Assembly (NCBI GenBank): GCA_030824555.1 | Contig: JAVBXK010000028.1 | Span: 43,463-107,462 of the forward strand | DNA length: 64,000 nucleotides | Source of the DNA: a bacterium | Lineage (GTDB): Bacteria; Pseudomonadota; Gammaproteobacteria; Burkholderiales; Burkholderiaceae_C | Direction: 5' to 3' | Part shown: in pieces, positions 49,305 through 57,872 of the stretch | How the letters are laid out: the number at the start of each line of letters is the position of its first letter | Numbering within the stretch: position 1 is the first letter of the stretch | Position numbers and translations under genes: made by a program | The notes under the pieces: generated by a model | What the model saw: only the letters and a program-made list of their open reading frames with translations | Databases searched by the model: none | What the model was told of the DNA's origin: nothing

Positions 49305-49988
49305 ATGGCATTGAGTACGTGGTGGTTGTTTGTGGGCATGACGTTTGTGGTGTCGGCCACGCCTGGCCCCAACATGTTGCTGGTGATGAGCGTGAGTGCA
49401 CGCCAGGGTTTTCAGGCGGCATTGCAAGCCATGTTGGGCTGCATGGTGGCGCTGCTGCTGATGATGAGCCTGTCGGCCGCCGGGCTGGGGGCGCTGTTGC
49501 AGAGCTTCCCGGCTGTGTTCGACGCGCTGCGGCTGGCCGGGGCGGCTTACCTGGCTTACCTGGGCGTGAAATGCTGGCGGGCACCTGTGCAAAGCGATTC
49601 AGCCAGTGACCAGGCCGTGGCGCTGCCGTCTGCAGCAGACGTGCCAGAGGCCAAGACGTTGTCCGGCGGGCAAGTGCGGCACGGTCACAGCATGTCAGTG
49701 GCGCGGCAGGGCTTTTTGGTGGCGGCCAGCAACCCCAAGGCCATTTTGTTTGCGGCGGCGTTTTTTCCGCAGTTCATACAGCCTGATGCACCGCAGTTTG
49801 CGCAGTTTGGCATCTTGCTGGCCACGTTTTCTGTGATCGAGGTGGGTTGGTACCTGGTCTATGCCGCCAGTGGCCAGCGCCTGTCGGCCTACCTGCAACG
49901 GGCACACGTCATGCGGGCGTTCAACCGGCTCACCGGTGGGGTGTTTGTGGGGTTTGCCACTGTGATGGCCCTGGCGCGTGAGCATTGA
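49305..49988 (+). CDS. LysE/RhtB-family amino-acid exporter
   Basis: A 227-residue inner-membrane exporter of about six helices. The ATG at 49305 (MALSTWWLFVGMTFVVSATPGPNMLLVMSVSARQGFQAALQAMLGCMVALLLMMSLSAAGLGALL) has AGGGCAAGG upstream. The conserved TPGPNMLLV and SNPKAILFAAAFFPQFI blocks identify the RhtB group. A Ser/Asp/Glu-rich cytoplasmic loop of about 30 residues lies in the middle. The DTW-protein gene overlaps its 3' end by 11 bases. Confidence 0.88.
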   Translation: MALSTWWLFVGMTFVVSATPGPNMLLVMSVSARQGFQAALQAMLGCMVALLLMMSLSAAGLGALLQSFPAVFDALRLAGAAYLAYLGVKCWRAPVQSDSASDQAVALPSAADVPEAKTLSGGQVRHGHSMSVARQGFLVAASNPKAILFAAAFFPQFIQPDAPQFAQFGILLATFSVIEVGWYLVYAASGQRLSAYLQRAHVMRAFNRLTGGVFVGFATVMALAREH

Positions 49989-50610
49989 CCCTGGGGCAGG
50001 CGAAGCGCCCGGGCAACCCCCGCGCCGCGCCGTGTGCGGTGTTTGCCAGCGGGCGGTCAGGGCATGCCTGTGCCGCTGGGTCACGCCCGTGGCGCACACC
50101 ACACGCGTGCTGATCCTGCAGCACCCGCTGGAAGTGCACCACGCCAAAAACACCGCACGCCTGTTGCACCTCAGCTTGACTGGCAGCCAGTTGCTGGTGG
50201 GCGAGGTGTTCGATGTGCCTAGCTTGCAAACCGCGCTGCAAGGCCCCGCCACCAACGTGCTGCTGTACCCCGCTGGAGAACAACCCACCGCTAAGGTGCC
50301 TGCGTGGCCCTCCGGGCGGCATGCACCCGAGGCACCGTTGCGGCTGGTGGTGCTGGACGGCACCTGGCGCAAAAGCCGCAAGATGCTGCACCTGAACCCG
50401 TTGTTGCAAAGCCTGCCCCGGCTGTCGCTGGACGGTGCGCACGCCTCGCGCTACCTGATCCGCAAGGCCCACAAACCGGGCCAGCTGTCCACACTGGAGG
50501 CCACTTGCGCCGCACTGGCTCAACTGGAAGGCCGTGGCGGCGATGCCTGTTTGCCGTTGCTGCAGGCGTTTGACGGGTTCGTGGCGCAGCGGTTGGCGTT
50601 CAACCCGTAA
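49978..50610 (+). CDS. DTW-domain tRNA-uridine aminocarboxypropyltransferase
   Basis: A 210-residue protein of the DTW family (TapT/YfiP-like), which makes acp3U in tRNA using S-adenosylmethionine. A likely zinc-binding start CGVCQRAVRACLC is followed by ILQHPLEVHHAKNTARLLHLSL, the DGTW block in LVVLDGTWRKSRKMLHLNP and YLIRKAHKPGQLSTLEATCAAL. The GTG at 49978 overlaps the upstream exporter gene by 11 bases, suggesting translational coupling. Confidence 0.88.
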   Translation: MSIDPGAGEAPGQPPRRAVCGVCQRAVRACLCRWVTPVAHTTRVLILQHPLEVHHAKNTARLLHLSLTGSQLLVGEVFDVPSLQTALQGPATNVLLYPAGEQPTAKVPAWPSGRHAPEAPLRLVVLDGTWRKSRKMLHLNPLLQSLPRLSLDGAHASRYLIRKAHKPGQLSTLEATCAALAQLEGRGGDACLPLLQAFDGFVAQRLAFNP

Positions 50611-50770
50611 GCGGGCAGGGCTGGCATCACGCGGTACAACCATTGTTGTGGTGCCTTGACGTGGCGCAGCCGATCTGCTGCCTTTGCGACGCTCAGTTGG
50701 CCTGGATCAAGGGAAAACCCTGAGTGTGCGGGTAGCATTCAGCTTCAACCCACACAAGGAGTCATGTTCC

Positions 50771-51853
50771 ATGGATCGTCGTTCGCTGATCAAAAACGCA
50801 GGTATTGCCGGTGTACTGGCCGCAGGCATGGCACCCGCCGTGCACGCACAAGCCGCCGTGCGGTGGCGCCTGGCATCCAGCTTTCCGAAATCGCTGCCCA
50901 CCATTTTTGGCGCAGCCGAGAAGTTTTCTGAGACCGTCAAGGCCTTGTCTGGCGGCAAATTTGAAGTGTCGGTGCACGCCGGTGGCGAACTGATGCCCGC
51001 CTTCGGTGTGGTCGATGCTCTCCAGAGCGATTCGGTCGAAATGGCGCAAACCGCTTCGTACTATTTCACCGGCAAAGACCCCATTTTTGCGTTCGGCTGT
51101 GCCGTGCCCTTTGGCCTGACGGCCCGGCACATGGACGCCTGGATGGAGCACGGCAACGGCCGCAAGTTGCTGGACGAGTTCTATGCCAAGTACAACATCC
51201 TGTCGATGAGCTGTGGCAACACCGGCACGCAGATGGGCGGCTGGTACCGCAAGCCCATCAAGAGCGTTGCCGACCTCAAAGGCTTGAAGATGCGCATGGG
51301 CGGTGGCCTGCTGGGCGAGGCCATGGGCAAGCTGGGTGTGGTGGCACAGAACATCCCGGCTGGCGAGGTGTACCAGGCGCTTGAGAAAGGCACCCTGGAC
51401 GCGACCGAATTCGTCGGCCCGTTTGACGACGAGAAACTGGGCTTCAACAAAGTGGCCCCGTTCTACCACTACCCCGGTTGGTGGGAAGGCGGCGCCGAGC
51501 TGGAGTTCTTCATCAACAAAAAGGCGTTTGAGGCGCTGTCGCCAGAAAACAAAGCCATCGTGCGGGCTGCCGGTGCAGTGGCTGCACGTGACATGACCGC
51601 CAAATACGACGCACAGAACCCCGCCGCCCTCAAACGCCTGGTGGCTGCAGGCACCAAACTCACGCCGTTTTCGAAGGACGTGCTGGATGCGGGGTTCAAT
51701 GCGTCGATGGAGGTGTTTGCCGCCCACGAAGCCAAGTCGCCCGAGTTCAAGAAAATCCACCAGGACATGCGCGCCTTCCAGCGCGAGCAAGTTCTGTGGA
51801 GCCGTTTCTCGGAATGGCGCTACGACAGCTACATCGGCGCAGCCAAAATTTGA
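50771..51853 (+). CDS. TRAP transporter solute-binding protein, TakP-like
   Basis: A 360-residue periplasmic receptor starting at the ATG at 50771 (MDRRSLIKNAGIAGVLAAGMAPAVHAQ). The DctP fold is evident: VRWRLASSFPKSLPTIFGAAEKFSETVKALSGGKFEVSVHAGGELMPAFGVVDALQSDSVEMAQTASYYFTGKDP, LKMRMGGGLLGEAMGKLGVVAQNIPAGEVYQALEKGTLDATEFVGPFDDEKLGFNKVAPFYHYPGWWEGGAEL. The WWEGG segment is typical of 2-oxoacid-binding TakP-type receptors. No membrane subunits are adjacent, so it is an orphan here. Confidence 0.88.
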   Translation: MDRRSLIKNAGIAGVLAAGMAPAVHAQAAVRWRLASSFPKSLPTIFGAAEKFSETVKALSGGKFEVSVHAGGELMPAFGVVDALQSDSVEMAQTASYYFTGKDPIFAFGCAVPFGLTARHMDAWMEHGNGRKLLDEFYAKYNILSMSCGNTGTQMGGWYRKPIKSVADLKGLKMRMGGGLLGEAMGKLGVVAQNIPAGEVYQALEKGTLDATEFVGPFDDEKLGFNKVAPFYHYPGWWEGGAELEFFINKKAFEALSPENKAIVRAAGAVAARDMTAKYDAQNPAALKRLVAAGTKLTPFSKDVLDAGFNASMEVFAAHEAKSPEFKKIHQDMRAFQREQVLWSRFSEWRYDSYIGAAKI

Positions 51854-51885
51854 GTTGAGTGGCTTCACTGTGGCGCAGGGTGCGC

Positions 51886-52782
51886 TCAGTGCTGTATCAG
51901 TGCAACCCTGGCAGCGGCCACCACTTCCCGGGTGAGGCCATCAAGCAACGCCGACGCTGCGCGCGCCTGCTGCCAGTGCAGCGGCACATCCAGCGGGGTG
52001 CCGGGCACCAGTTCCACCAGCGAACCCGCAGCCAGGTGTGGCACCACCATCGCTTGCAACTGCATGCCCCAGCCCATGCCAGCCAATGCGGCGGTCACGA
52101 AGGCCTGGGGCGAGGGCAGCGTGTGGCGGGGCAGCTCCACATGGCGGTCGCATTGGCGGTGCGCCCAGCGGGTCTGCAGCCCGTCTTTGGTGTTGAACAC
52201 CAGGCTGGGGGCCTGTGCCAGGGCTGCTGCGTCCACCCCATTGGGGAAATGGCGCGCCACGAAGGCCGGGCTGGCCGCTGCCACGTAACGCATCGCTCCC
52301 AGCGGGCGGCTGTTGCAGCCTGTGGCGGGCTGCGCGTTGGCCGTCACGGCAGCCAGCACCGCGCCGCTGCGCAACCATTCGGCGGTGTGCTCCTGGTCGT
52401 CCACGGCCACGTTCATCAGCACCGGCGCATCGGCCGCGAAGGCCGCCACGGCGGGGGCAAACCAAGTGGCCAGGCTGTCGGCGTTCACCGCAACCGGCAG
52501 GGGCACGCGGGTGATGCCTTCTGGTGCGAGCGCGGGCAGGGTGTCTTGCAAATCCTGCTCAAGCAAGTGCACACGGTCCACGTGCTGGCACAGGCGGCGA
52601 CCTGTTTCGGTGGCCATGCAAGGCTGGCCGCGCACCACCAAGGCACAGCCCACGCGCTCTTCCAGCAGACGGATGCGTTGCGACACGGCCGACGGTGTCA
52701 CGTGCAGGGCACGGGCCGCACGCTCGAAACTGCCTTCGCGCACCACAGCGGCCAGCGCAAACAGCGATGCATAGTCCAGCAT
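51886..52782 (-). CDS. argP: LysR-family regulator ArgP
   Basis: A 298-residue regulator of arginine/lysine export. The ATG at 52782 (MLDYASLFALAAVVREGSFERAARALHVTPSAVSQRIRLLEERVGCALVVRGQPCMATETGRRLCQHVDRVHLLEQDL) gives the ArgP-type winged helix; the ORF-track start adds 16 residues without support. The effector domain (ITRVPLPVAVNADSLATWFAPAVAAF) is also ArgP-like. It is divergent from argO, the classic arrangement in which ArgP activates the exporter in response to arginine or lysine. Confidence 0.92.
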   Translation of the reverse strand: MLDYASLFALAAVVREGSFERAARALHVTPSAVSQRIRLLEERVGCALVVRGQPCMATETGRRLCQHVDRVHLLEQDLQDTLPALAPEGITRVPLPVAVNADSLATWFAPAVAAFAADAPVLMNVAVDDQEHTAEWLRSGAVLAAVTANAQPATGCNSRPLGAMRYVAAASPAFVARHFPNGVDAAALAQAPSLVFNTKDGLQTRWAHRQCDRHVELPRHTLPSPQAFVTAALAGMGWGMQLQAMVVPHLAAGSLVELVPGTPLDVPLHWQQARAASALLDGLTREVVAAARVALIQH

Positions 52783-52855
52783 GAAATTAGAAATACTTAA
52801 GTTGATAAAGAAACCATAGTTTGTCTTCATTCATGAGTGGGGGCAAGCTTGGCGC

Positions 52856-53506
52856 ATGACTTATTCAGCTGACACCGTTTCCCTCGTTGCCCCTGTGTTT
52901 GTGCAGGGCTTGGTCCTGAGCTTGGGGCTGATCGTGGCCATTGGGGCGCAGAACGCGTTCGTGCTGCGCCAGGGCTTGCGCCGCGAGCACGTGGTCAGCG
53001 TGGTGCTGTTCTGTGCCGTGGCCGATGCTGTGCTGATGTCCGCAGGTGTGCTGGGCATGGCCCAGGCGCTGGGCGAGCGCCCTGGCCTGGCTCGCGCACT
53101 GGCCCTGGCAGGCGCGGCCTTTTTGGCGACCTACGGCTGGCAGGCCTTGCAACGTGCGCGGCAAACCCACCAGCTGCAAGCGGCGGGTGGCGGCGCGGGC
53201 CTCAGCCGGGGTGCGGCCATGGCGCAGGCGGCGGCGTTCACGCTGCTCAACCCCCACGTGTACCTGGACACGGTGTTGCTGGTGGGCAGCATCGGTGCGC
53301 AGCAACCGGCTGATTTGCGCGGCTGGTTTGTGGTCGGGGCCAGCATGGCCAGCTTGTGCTGGTTCGCATCGTTGGGGTTTGGCGCGCGTTGGTTGGCCCC
53401 GTTGTTTGCACGGCCCAGGGCGTGGCAGGTGCTCGATGGCCTGATTGGCCTCACCATGGGCGTGATGGCTGTGCTGCTGGTGCGTCATGCACTGGTGGGT
53501 TTTTGA
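52856..53506 (+). CDS. argO: Arginine exporter ArgO
   Basis: A 216-residue LysE-type exporter of basic amino acids. Landmarks: FVQGLVLSLGLIVAIGAQNAFVLRQGLRREHVVSVVLFCAVADAVLM, AAFTLLNPHVYLDTVLLVGSIGAQ. Six helices are expected. It is divergent from argP with a 73-base A/T-rich gap that must hold both promoters and the ArgP site; no exact operator could be picked out. The PaiB-like gene follows 9 bases downstream and is probably co-transcribed. Confidence 0.93.
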   Translation: MTYSADTVSLVAPVFVQGLVLSLGLIVAIGAQNAFVLRQGLRREHVVSVVLFCAVADAVLMSAGVLGMAQALGERPGLARALALAGAAFLATYGWQALQRARQTHQLQAAGGGAGLSRGAAMAQAAAFTLLNPHVYLDTVLLVGSIGAQQPADLRGWFVVGASMASLCWFASLGFGARWLAPLFARPRAWQVLDGLIGLTMGVMAVLLVRHALVGF

Positions 53507-53515
53507 GGGGTGAAC

Positions 53516-54172
53516 ATGTACATCAGAAAGCAGCATCAGCTCACAGACACGGATGCCCTGTGGTGCCTGATCGAAACCCATGCCCTGGGTGCCTGGGTGT
53601 GCCACGGTGAGCAAGGCCTGGTGGCCAACCACGTGCCTTTTTTTCTGGACCGCGACAAAGGGCCGCACGGTACCTTGATGGGACACGTTGCGCGGGCCAA
53701 CGGGGTATGGCAGGTTTTGACATCCAACACGCCGACGATTGTGATGTTTCAAGGGCATCAGGCCTACATCACGCCCGGGTGGTACCCCGGCAAGGCCCTG
53801 CATGGCAAGGTGGTGCCCACTTGGAACTATGTGGTGGCTCATGTGCACGGCGTTGCCCGCGTGATCGAAGACAGGCGCTGGAAACTCGACATGCTCGACC
53901 GGCTCACACAGGCCCAGGAAGCCAGCCAACCTTTGCCGTGGCGCGTGGCCGATGCCCCTGCCGATTACATCGACAAGATGCTGCGTGCCATCGTGGGCAT
54001 CGAGATCCCGATTGACCGTTTGGAGGGCAAGCTCAAAGCCAGCCAGGACGAGGACGAGCAGGACCGCGTGGGCACCGTTGCCGGGCTGCGGCCCCAAGCG
54101 GGCACAGATGCCGCTGGGATGGCTGAACTGGTCAATGCGGCCTTGGCGTCGGAGTTGGCTTCGCGGTTGTGA
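53516..54172 (+). CDS. PaiB-type FMN-binding negative transcriptional regulator
   Basis: A 218-residue PaiB/flavin-split-barrel protein. The ATG at 53516 follows GAGGGG. Landmarks: MYIRKQHQLTDTDALWCLIETHALGAWVCHGEQGLVANHVPFFLDRDKGPHGTLMGHVARANG, PTIVMFQGHQAYITPGWYPGK, GKVVPTWNYVVAHVHGVARVIED, and the C-terminal GIEIPIDRLEGKLKASQ. PaiB is linked to protease and sporulation control in Bacillus; in proteobacteria the role is unclear. It likely shares an operon with argO. Confidence 0.88.
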   Translation: MYIRKQHQLTDTDALWCLIETHALGAWVCHGEQGLVANHVPFFLDRDKGPHGTLMGHVARANGVWQVLTSNTPTIVMFQGHQAYITPGWYPGKALHGKVVPTWNYVVAHVHGVARVIEDRRWKLDMLDRLTQAQEASQPLPWRVADAPADYIDKMLRAIVGIEIPIDRLEGKLKASQDEDEQDRVGTVAGLRPQAGTDAAGMAELVNAALASELASRL

Positions 54173-54324
54173 GCCTGGTGTGGGGCATGGCTTGGTGTCG
54201 CTTGCCTCATGTCCGCGCCAAGGCCCATGGCCTGACCATGCCGTTCTTCGCCAACTTCACTGAAAATGGGGTGACCGCCATCGCCTGAATGCCACCGCAC
54301 CCGCCGCCACCCAGGAGACCACCC

Positions 54325-54804
54325 ATGCGCAGCAAAAACACGATTTGTCTTTGGTTTGACGGCACTGCGGTGGACGCCGCGCAGTTCTACGCCCAGACCT
54401 TTCCCAACAGCACCGTCGAGGCGATTCACCGTGCACCCGGTGACTACCCCTCAGGCAAGCAGGGTGATGTGCTGACGGTTGAGTTCACTGTGATGGGCAT
54501 CCCCTGCCTGGGGCTGAACGGTGGCCCGGCGTTCACGCACACCGAGGCGTTTTCTTTTCAGGTCATGACCGACGACCAGGCCGAAACCGACCGGTTGTGG
54601 CACGCCATCATCGACAACGGCGGCCAAGCAAGCGCCTGCGGCTGGTGCAAGGACAAATGGGGTCTGTCGTGGCAGATCACGCCACGCGTGCTCATGGACG
54701 CCATTGCCGACCCCGATCGCGCAGCGGCCAAGCGCGCGTTCGAGGCCATGATGCAGATGGTGAAGATTGACATCGCCGCCATCGCAGCTGCCTTGCGCGG
54801 CTGA
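54325..54804 (+). CDS. VOC-superfamily protein, PhnB/3-demethylubiquinone methyltransferase-like
   Basis: A 159-residue protein with the ATG at 54325 following AGGAGA. The sequence KNTICLWFDGTAVDAAQFYAQTFPNSTVEAIHRAPGDYPSGKQGDVLTVEFTVMGIPCLGLNGGPAFTHTEAFSFQVMTDDQAETDRLWHAIIDNGGQASACGWCKDKWGLSWQITPRVL is the 3-dmu-9_3-mt (PhnB-like) family. Despite that family name, most members are not proven methyltransferases. Function unknown. Confidence 0.88.
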   Translation: MRSKNTICLWFDGTAVDAAQFYAQTFPNSTVEAIHRAPGDYPSGKQGDVLTVEFTVMGIPCLGLNGGPAFTHTEAFSFQVMTDDQAETDRLWHAIIDNGGQASACGWCKDKWGLSWQITPRVLMDAIADPDRAAAKRAFEAMMQMVKIDIAAIAAALRG

Positions 54805-54869
54805 TGCCACCGCCTTCGTTTTCCCGTCGCACAGAGGGTGCCCTGCACCGCTGCGGGTATGGCTTGCTG

Positions 54870-55148
54870 CTACGAGCTTTTTTGGGGAGACAGGCCGCAG
54901 GACTGCGACTGCGGGTCACCCAGCAGCGCCTGGCTGAGTTGGTCCACCAGCCCGCTCCAATCGGAGTCCTGCGACAGCGATTCCGTTAGGAATTGGGCCT
55001 GTGCAGGTGTCCAATAGGGTGCATCAGGCAACCGTTTGCAGGCTGAAACGGCCGTGTGTTTGGCCAGAAAGTCGGCGATGCTGGCGTCATCGTCGGGCAA
55101 CCCAAGCTGTGCAAACAGCTCGCTGAAGTGGTGAATGGCTTTGTCCAT
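54870..55148 (-). CDS. DUF2789 family protein
   Basis: A 92-residue cytoplasmic protein. The ATG at 55148 (MDKAIHHFSELFAQLGLPDDDASIADFLAKHTAVSACKRLPDAPYWTPAQAQFLTESLSQDSDWSGLVDQLSQALLG) follows a GGAGGC ribosome-binding site; the longer frame to 55184 is rejected. The sequence matches the DUF2789 pattern (small helical protein of unknown function in proteobacteria). It converges on the VOC gene. Confidence 0.82.
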   Translation of the reverse strand: MDKAIHHFSELFAQLGLPDDDASIADFLAKHTAVSACKRLPDAPYWTPAQAQFLTESLSQDSDWSGLVDQLSQALLGDPQSQSCGLSPQKSS

Positions 55149-55343
55149 GGCGTCGCCTCCAGGTTGTTTCCCAAAAGAAGCCATGGTGCGGCAACCGGTG
55201 CGGTGTCACCGTGCGCTGACGAACTCAAGCTGCATGGCAGGCTGGCCTGGCCCCGTGAATGGGGGCCACAGCACTGACGGGCTGCATCGCGGGCTTCAGC
55301 ATGCATTGTCCAGCGCAGTTCACACGCAACAGGAGACGGCACC

Positions 55344-56789
55344 ATGAAAACCATCCCACTCGCGCAACCATTCGTTGCACCTGACACCACCGGTTCCCGC
55401 GTCGTGTCCGACAGTTTCGGTGTGGTCAGCCTGCCTGCTGGCGTGTTGTGGGGGGCGCAAACCGCGCGCAGCCTGCAGTTTTTTGCCATTGGCGAGCAGC
55501 GCATGCCCATGGACATCGTTCACGCGCTGGCCTGGGTCAAATGGGCGGCGGCGGGTGTCAACCGCGAGCTGCAGCTGCAGCCGCCTGCGCTGGCACACGC
55601 CATCGCAGCGGCTGCCGAGCAAGTGGCGCTGGGCCAGTGGGATGCCGAGTTTCCGCTGTCGGTCTGGCAAACCGGCTCGGGCACGCAGAGCAACATGAAC
55701 GTGAACGAAGTGATTGCCAGCCTGGCCACCCAAACCCTGGCGCAGGGCGTTGGCTCAGCCCCCACGGTGCACCCCAATGACGATGTGAACCTGGGCCAAT
55801 CGTCCAACGATGTGTTTCCCAGTGCCATGCACCTGGCCGTGGGGCTGAACGCCCAGTCCACGCTGTTGCCCGCCCTGGACGGGTTGCTGGATGCGCTGGC
55901 TGCCAAAGCCCAGGCATTCGATTCGGTCGTCAAAATTGGCCGCACCCACCTGCAAGACGCCACCCCCGTCACGCTGGGGCAAGAGTTTGGTGGCTACGGC
56001 GCACAGCTGGCGCTGTGCAGGCACAGCCTGCTGAGTGCGCTGGATGCGGTGCACACGCTGGCCATCGGGGGCACTGCCGTGGGCACCGGCCTCAACACCC
56101 ACCCCGAGTTCGGACAGCGGGTGGCCGCCACACTGGCGTTGCGGCTGGGCTTGCCGCTGCGCCAGGCCGACAACCTGTTTGCTGCCATGGCGGGCCACGA
56201 GGCACTGGTGGCGTTCCATGGTGCGTTGAAGATGCTGGCCATTGCCCTGAACAAAATGGCCTGCGACATCCGCCTGATGGGCAGCGGCCCGCGTGCGGGT
56301 TTGGGTGAACTGGTGCTGCCGCCCAACGAACCCGGCAGTTCCATCATGCCCGGCAAGGTCAACCCCACGCAGGTGGAAGCCCTGACCATGGTCTGCGCCC
56401 AGGTCATGGGGCACGACGTGGCCATTGGCTTTGCGGCCAGCCAGGGCCAGTTCGAGCTGAACGTCTACAAGCCCCTGATTGCCCTGAACACACTCGACAG
56501 CCTGCGCCTGCTGGCCGACGCCATGCGCAGTTTTGCGCGGCACTGCGTGGCAGGCTTGGTGGTCAACCAGGCGCGGGTGGACGCGTTGCTGCACAGCTCG
56601 TTGATGCTGGTCACTGCCTTGGCCCCGCACGTGGGCTACGACCGGGCTGCCCAGATTGCCAAACACGCCCAGGCAAACCACACCACCTTGCGCGAAGCAG
56701 CGCTGGTGCTCGGTGCCGTGACCGCCGAGCAGTTTGACGCTTGGGTCAACCCCGCGCAGATGCTGGGCCCCTCGGCTGCAACGACGTAA
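55344..56789 (+). CDS. fumC: Class II fumarate hydratase FumC
   Basis: Iron-independent fumarase of the TCA cycle, 481 residues. Landmarks: [101 protein letters not shown] and the superfamily signature [17 protein letters not shown] with the catalytic serine loop. All motifs look intact. It stands alone. Confidence 0.96.
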   Translation: MKTIPLAQPFVAPDTTGSRVVSDSFGVVSLPAGVLWGAQTARSLQFFAIGEQRMPMDIVHALAWVKWAAAGVNRELQLQPPALAHAIAAAAEQVALGQWDAEFPLSVWQTGSGTQSNMNVNEVIASLATQTLAQGVGSAPTVHPNDDVNLGQSSNDVFPSAMHLAVGLNAQSTLLPALDGLLDALAAKAQAFDSVVKIGRTHLQDATPVTLGQEFGGYGAQLALCRHSLLSALDAVHTLAIGGTAVGTGLNTHPEFGQRVAATLALRLGLPLRQADNLFAAMAGHEALVAFHGALKMLAIALNKMACDIRLMGSGPRAGLGELVLPPNEPGSSIMPGKVNPTQVEALTMVCAQVMGHDVAIGFAASQGQFELNVYKPLIALNTLDSLRLLADAMRSFARHCVAGLVVNQARVDALLHSSLMLVTALAPHVGYDRAAQIAKHAQANHTTLREAALVLGAVTAEQFDAWVNPAQMLGPSAATT

Positions 56790-56888
56790 ACGACCCAAAC
56801 GGTGCAAACGACGCGGGCATGACACAGCTGCGTTCATGTACCACCTCAATGTTCGCCAGCGAACTGTCCTGAAAGCGGTTGGCCCCTA

Positions 56889-57230
<342 letters not shown>

Positions 57231-57386
57231 TCAGACGGGCGTCGTGTGAGGAGGGCCTGATACACCCGCGCACGGCCGATTGCAGCCGCCTTCACGGTGG
57301 ATTGGATCACCAACGCGGTGCACCGCTGTGTGCATGCAGAGGGCGACACGCACCTGGCGCCACCGGGCAGGCAAGGGTGTTTGGCC

Positions 57387-57455
57387 TCAAAATTTATAAA
57401 AAATATGCCTTTTGCGCTTTTGAATAAAGCGAAAGCAGCTATTTAAATGATAGCG
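57387..57455 (+). repeat. Dispersed palindromic repeat copy
   Basis: TCAAAATTTATAAAAAATATGCCTTTTGCGCTTTTGAATAAAGCGAAAGCAGCTATTTAAATGATAGCG. It has an A/T-rich left part, TGCGCTTTTGAATAAAGCG core and CAGCTATTTAAATGATAGC right end. It lies in the 57229-57515 gap between the collagen-like and ferritin-like genes; nothing else is visible there. Confidence 0.75.
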
Positions 57456-57515
57456 CATTTGGCATCTGTTTCCAACGGCCTGAAGGCCATGTTTCCCCCA
57501 CCCAGGAGTTTTGAT

Positions 57516-57815
57516 ATGCCCAGCTTCGGATCCCCCTTTTCAGGCTTGGCCCACGGCAGAAAGCTGACCGAGCCGGAACTGATCCGCGCCATCCGCTTCA
57601 TGGTGGCCGCCGAGTACGAGGCCACCCAGATGTATGTGCAGCTGGCCGAATCCATCGACCACCCCATGGCGGCCAAGGTGCTCAGGGACATTGCAGACGA
57701 AGAACTGGTTCATGCCGGTGAGTTTCTGCGGCTGCTCCATGAGCTGGCACCCGACGAAGCAGCGCTCTACGCCAAAGGGTCGCGGGAAGTGGAAGAAATG
57801 CTCGTCGGCAAATAG
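57516..57815 (+). CDS. Ferritin-like/rubrerythrin-family small diiron protein
   Basis: A 99-residue protein with the ATG at 57516 after AGGAG. The core LIRAIRFMVAAEYEATQMYVQLAESIDHPMAAKVLRDIADEELVHAGEFLRLLHELAPDEAALYAKGSREVEEML gives two helices with candidate iron ligands: Glu in AAEYEA, then Glu and His in DEELVHAGE. This short form resembles ferritin-like proteins of the encapsulated-ferritin group, which are active as higher oligomers. No encapsulin shell gene is in the window. It may store or oxidise iron; function is inferred. Confidence 0.83.
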   Translation: MPSFGSPFSGLAHGRKLTEPELIRAIRFMVAAEYEATQMYVQLAESIDHPMAAKVLRDIADEELVHAGEFLRLLHELAPDEAALYAKGSREVEEMLVGK

Positions 57816-57872
57816 GCGCGACCGGTCGGCTCAGGCGACCCAATTGTTTGCAAGCGTGGCGAGGGACCGCAG

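Noticed and set aside
54986-55516. 176-aa minus-strand ORF overlapping DUF2789 and the fumC start
   Set aside because: It overlaps two better supported genes and has no recognisable features.
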